Below are positions 22,760 through 23,962 of a stretch of 23,962 bases of DNA, in pieces; the stretch's first letter is position 1; each line of letters begins with the position of its first letter. Source of the DNA: an uncultured Phascolarctobacterium sp. (GTDB lineage: Bacteria > Bacillota > Negativicutes > Acidaminococcales > Acidaminococcaceae); NCBI GenBank assembly GCA_937901335.1, contig CALCHC010000023.1:1-23962 (forward strand), written 5' to 3'. A program made the position numbers and the translations under genes. Under the pieces are notes generated by a model, which was not told where the DNA came from, ran no database searches, and saw only the letters and a list, made by a program, of their open reading frames with translations.

Positions 22760-23434
22760 ATGGAACAAATGGTAACTGTATATTTGCTCGGTAAAGAATA
22801 TTCCGTACCTGCAACTTTGACCATTATGGACGCTATGGAATACGCTGGCTTTAAGCTGGTGCGTGGCTGTGGCTGCCGTAGCGGTTTCTGTGGTGCATGT
22901 GCGGTAATCTATAGAATCAAAGGCTCTACTGAATTGAAGGTTGTGCTTTCCTGCCAAACTAAGGTAGAAGAGGGTATGTGCGTTGGTAAAATCGATTCCT
23001 TCCCTGTAAATAAACGCACCTTCAATATCGAAGAAATTAAAGCTTCCGACAATATTGTTGGTCAGCTTTATCCGGAAATCTTTAGCTGCATTGGCTGCAA
23101 CGCTTGCACTAAAGGTTGTCCCCAAGGTTTGAGCGTTATGCAATACATTGCTTATGCTCAACGCGGTGAATATGAAAAAGCAGCTCACGCTTCCTTTGAC
23201 TGCGTAAGCTGCAATATCTGCGCATCCCGTTGTCCTGCACAAATCAGCCATAGCGCAGTTGGTTTGCTTTGCCGTCGCTTGACTGGTAAATATATCCAAC
23301 CTAAATGTGAACACTTGGCAGATCGCGTTGCTGAAATTGAAAACGGTGACTACGTTAAAATTCTTGAAAAACTTAAAAACACTCCCCTTGATGAACTCAA
23401 GGATATGTATAACAAACGCGAGATTGAAAAGTAA
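22760..23434 (+). CDS. Fumarate reductase/succinate dehydrogenase-like iron-sulfur subunit (TfrB N-terminal type)
   Basis: The 224-aa soluble protein has an N-terminal plant-type [2Fe-2S] domain (C39, C44, C47, C65, with extra C37) and then two full CxxCxxCxxxC motifs (C110, C113, C116, C120; C148, C151, C154, C158). Two cubane-type sites resemble HdrC/GlpC and the N-terminal half of methanogen thiol:fumarate reductase TfrB, rather than the [4Fe-4S]/[3Fe-4S] pattern of quinone-linked SdhB. The HdrB-like C-terminal half of TfrB is absent. AAAGGAG precedes the ATG. It presumably passes electrons to or from the flavoprotein encoded 12 bp downstream. No membrane anchor is seen in the window. Confidence 0.85.
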   Translation: MEQMVTVYLLGKEYSVPATLTIMDAMEYAGFKLVRGCGCRSGFCGACAVIYRIKGSTELKVVLSCQTKVEEGMCVGKIDSFPVNKRTFNIEEIKASDNIVGQLYPEIFSCIGCNACTKGCPQGLSVMQYIAYAQRGEYEKAAHASFDCVSCNICASRCPAQISHSAVGLLCRRLTGKYIQPKCEHLADRVAEIENGDYVKILEKLKNTPLDELKDMYNKREIEK

Positions 23435-23446
23435 GGAGGGTAAGTT

Positions 23447-23962
23447 ATGAGCGCATTTACTGAAGATATGTTAAAATCCATGGCTAATGTAGAACGTACT
23501 CGTACAGCCCGCCTGAACAGTACTGTGGAACGCTTTAGTGCAGAAGAAAAAGAAGCTCTGCTCCAAGCATTCCATCCTGACTACAGCACCAAAGGCTTTA
23601 AAGTTTTGGAAGTTGGCCCCAATAAAGGCGAAAAAGCTCCTGTTGAATTAGCACAACTTTTAGAAGGCAAAAGCCGTTTAGAAGGTGTTAATGTAGATTT
23701 GAATCGCGTTGACTATGATGTAGATGTTTTGGTAATTGGTGGGGGCGGTGCAGGTGCTGCTGCTGCTATTGAAGCTAAACGTGCTGGCGCAAATGTTCTC
23801 GTTGTAACTAAATTGCGTATGGGCGATGCTAACACCATGATGGCAGAAGGCGGCATCCAAGGTGCTGATAAAGCTAACGATTCCCCAGCTATCCATTACC
23901 TTGACGCTCTTGGTGGCGGTCACTACAAAAACATCCCTGAACTGTTAGAAAAACTCGTAACT
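23447..23962 (+). CDS. Fumarate reductase/succinate dehydrogenase-like flavoprotein subunit, partial (N-terminal 172 residues)
   Basis: The gene starts at the ATG after AAGGAGGG and runs off the window end without a stop. About 90 residues with no recognised motif (basic start, then an FHPDYS and VGPNKG region) precede the FAD Rossmann motif DVLVIGGGGAGAAAAIEA (93-110), followed by GDANTMMAEGGIQGA (126-140). In classical FrdA/SdhA the equivalent of DANT is RSHT, whose histidine binds FAD covalently; here that position is asparagine, so FAD is probably not covalently bound. Family membership (FrdA/SdhA/TfrA/NadB) is clear. Fumarate reduction rather than aspartate oxidation is inferred from the adjacent Fe-S subunit. 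The catalytic domain is outside the window. Confidence 0.85.
   Translation, partial: MSAFTEDMLKSMANVERTRTARLNSTVERFSAEEKEALLQAFHPDYSTKGFKVLEVGPNKGEKAPVELAQLLEGKSRLEGVNVDLNRVDYDVDVLVIGGGGAGAAAAIEAKRAGANVLVVTKLRMGDANTMMAEGGIQGADKANDSPAIHYLDALGGGHYKNIPELLEKLVT

Noticed and set aside
21728..23314. Long minus-strand open frames (194 and 190 codons) opposite the flxA-like gene and the FrdB-like gene
   Set aside because: They lie wholly or mostly across well-supported plus-strand genes and have no credible start signals or domains.

Overview
The window looks like a chromosomal segment of an anaerobic, low-to-mid GC Firmicute that has an outer membrane. The best fit is the Negativicutes, probably near Acidaminococcaceae/Phascolarctobacterium; this is inference from content, not a match to a known genome. 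The clues are a Gram-positive type regulator (CodY) and the dprA-topA-trmFO-xerC-codY order, next to a TonB-dependent outer-membrane receptor, a hydrogenase maturase (HydF), a SatP-type acetate/succinate permease, and a large iron-sulfur redox operon.

Region 1 (1-4424) holds hydF (minus strand), satP (plus), a short-type nicotinate phosphoribosyltransferase (minus) and an MGDG-synthase-like glycosyltransferase (plus). Region 2 (4429-11746) is a plus-strand housekeeping run: dprA, topA, trmFO, xerC, codY and a PaaG-like crotonase. A consensus promoter lies before dprA. The trmFO/xerC gap combines a terminator, a promoter whose -10 lies inside the terminator hairpin, and a 13/15 match to the CodY box. 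Region 3 (11757-15945) is a MerR/GyrI-type regulator diverging from a TonB-dependent receptor. Both promoters carry the same TATATA-N5-TATATA dyad. A nitrilase-family amidohydrolase with an export signal follows.

Region 4 (16050-23962, runs off the end) is the most interesting part: hdrB-hdrC-hdrA-mvhD (flxD)-two Fe-S/FrhB- and HydB-like subunits-flxA-like NADH/FAD module, followed after a 138 bp gap by a fumarate reductase/succinate dehydrogenase-like Fe-S subunit and the N-terminal part of its flavoprotein. There is no membrane anchor in the window. I read this as a soluble Flx-Hdr electron-bifurcating module whose high-potential acceptor may be fumarate. NADH would enter at the FlxA-like subunit, pass via MvhD to HdrA, and split between ferredoxin and an HdrCB branch that could feed the fumarate-reductase-like pair. 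The composition is read directly; the direction of flow and the coupling are inference.

No rRNA, tRNA, CRISPR array, insertion sequence or phage gene was recognised. No gene-free gap exceeds 300 bp; the largest are 12654-12910 (regulatory region) and 1259-1475 (hydF/satP divergent promoters).
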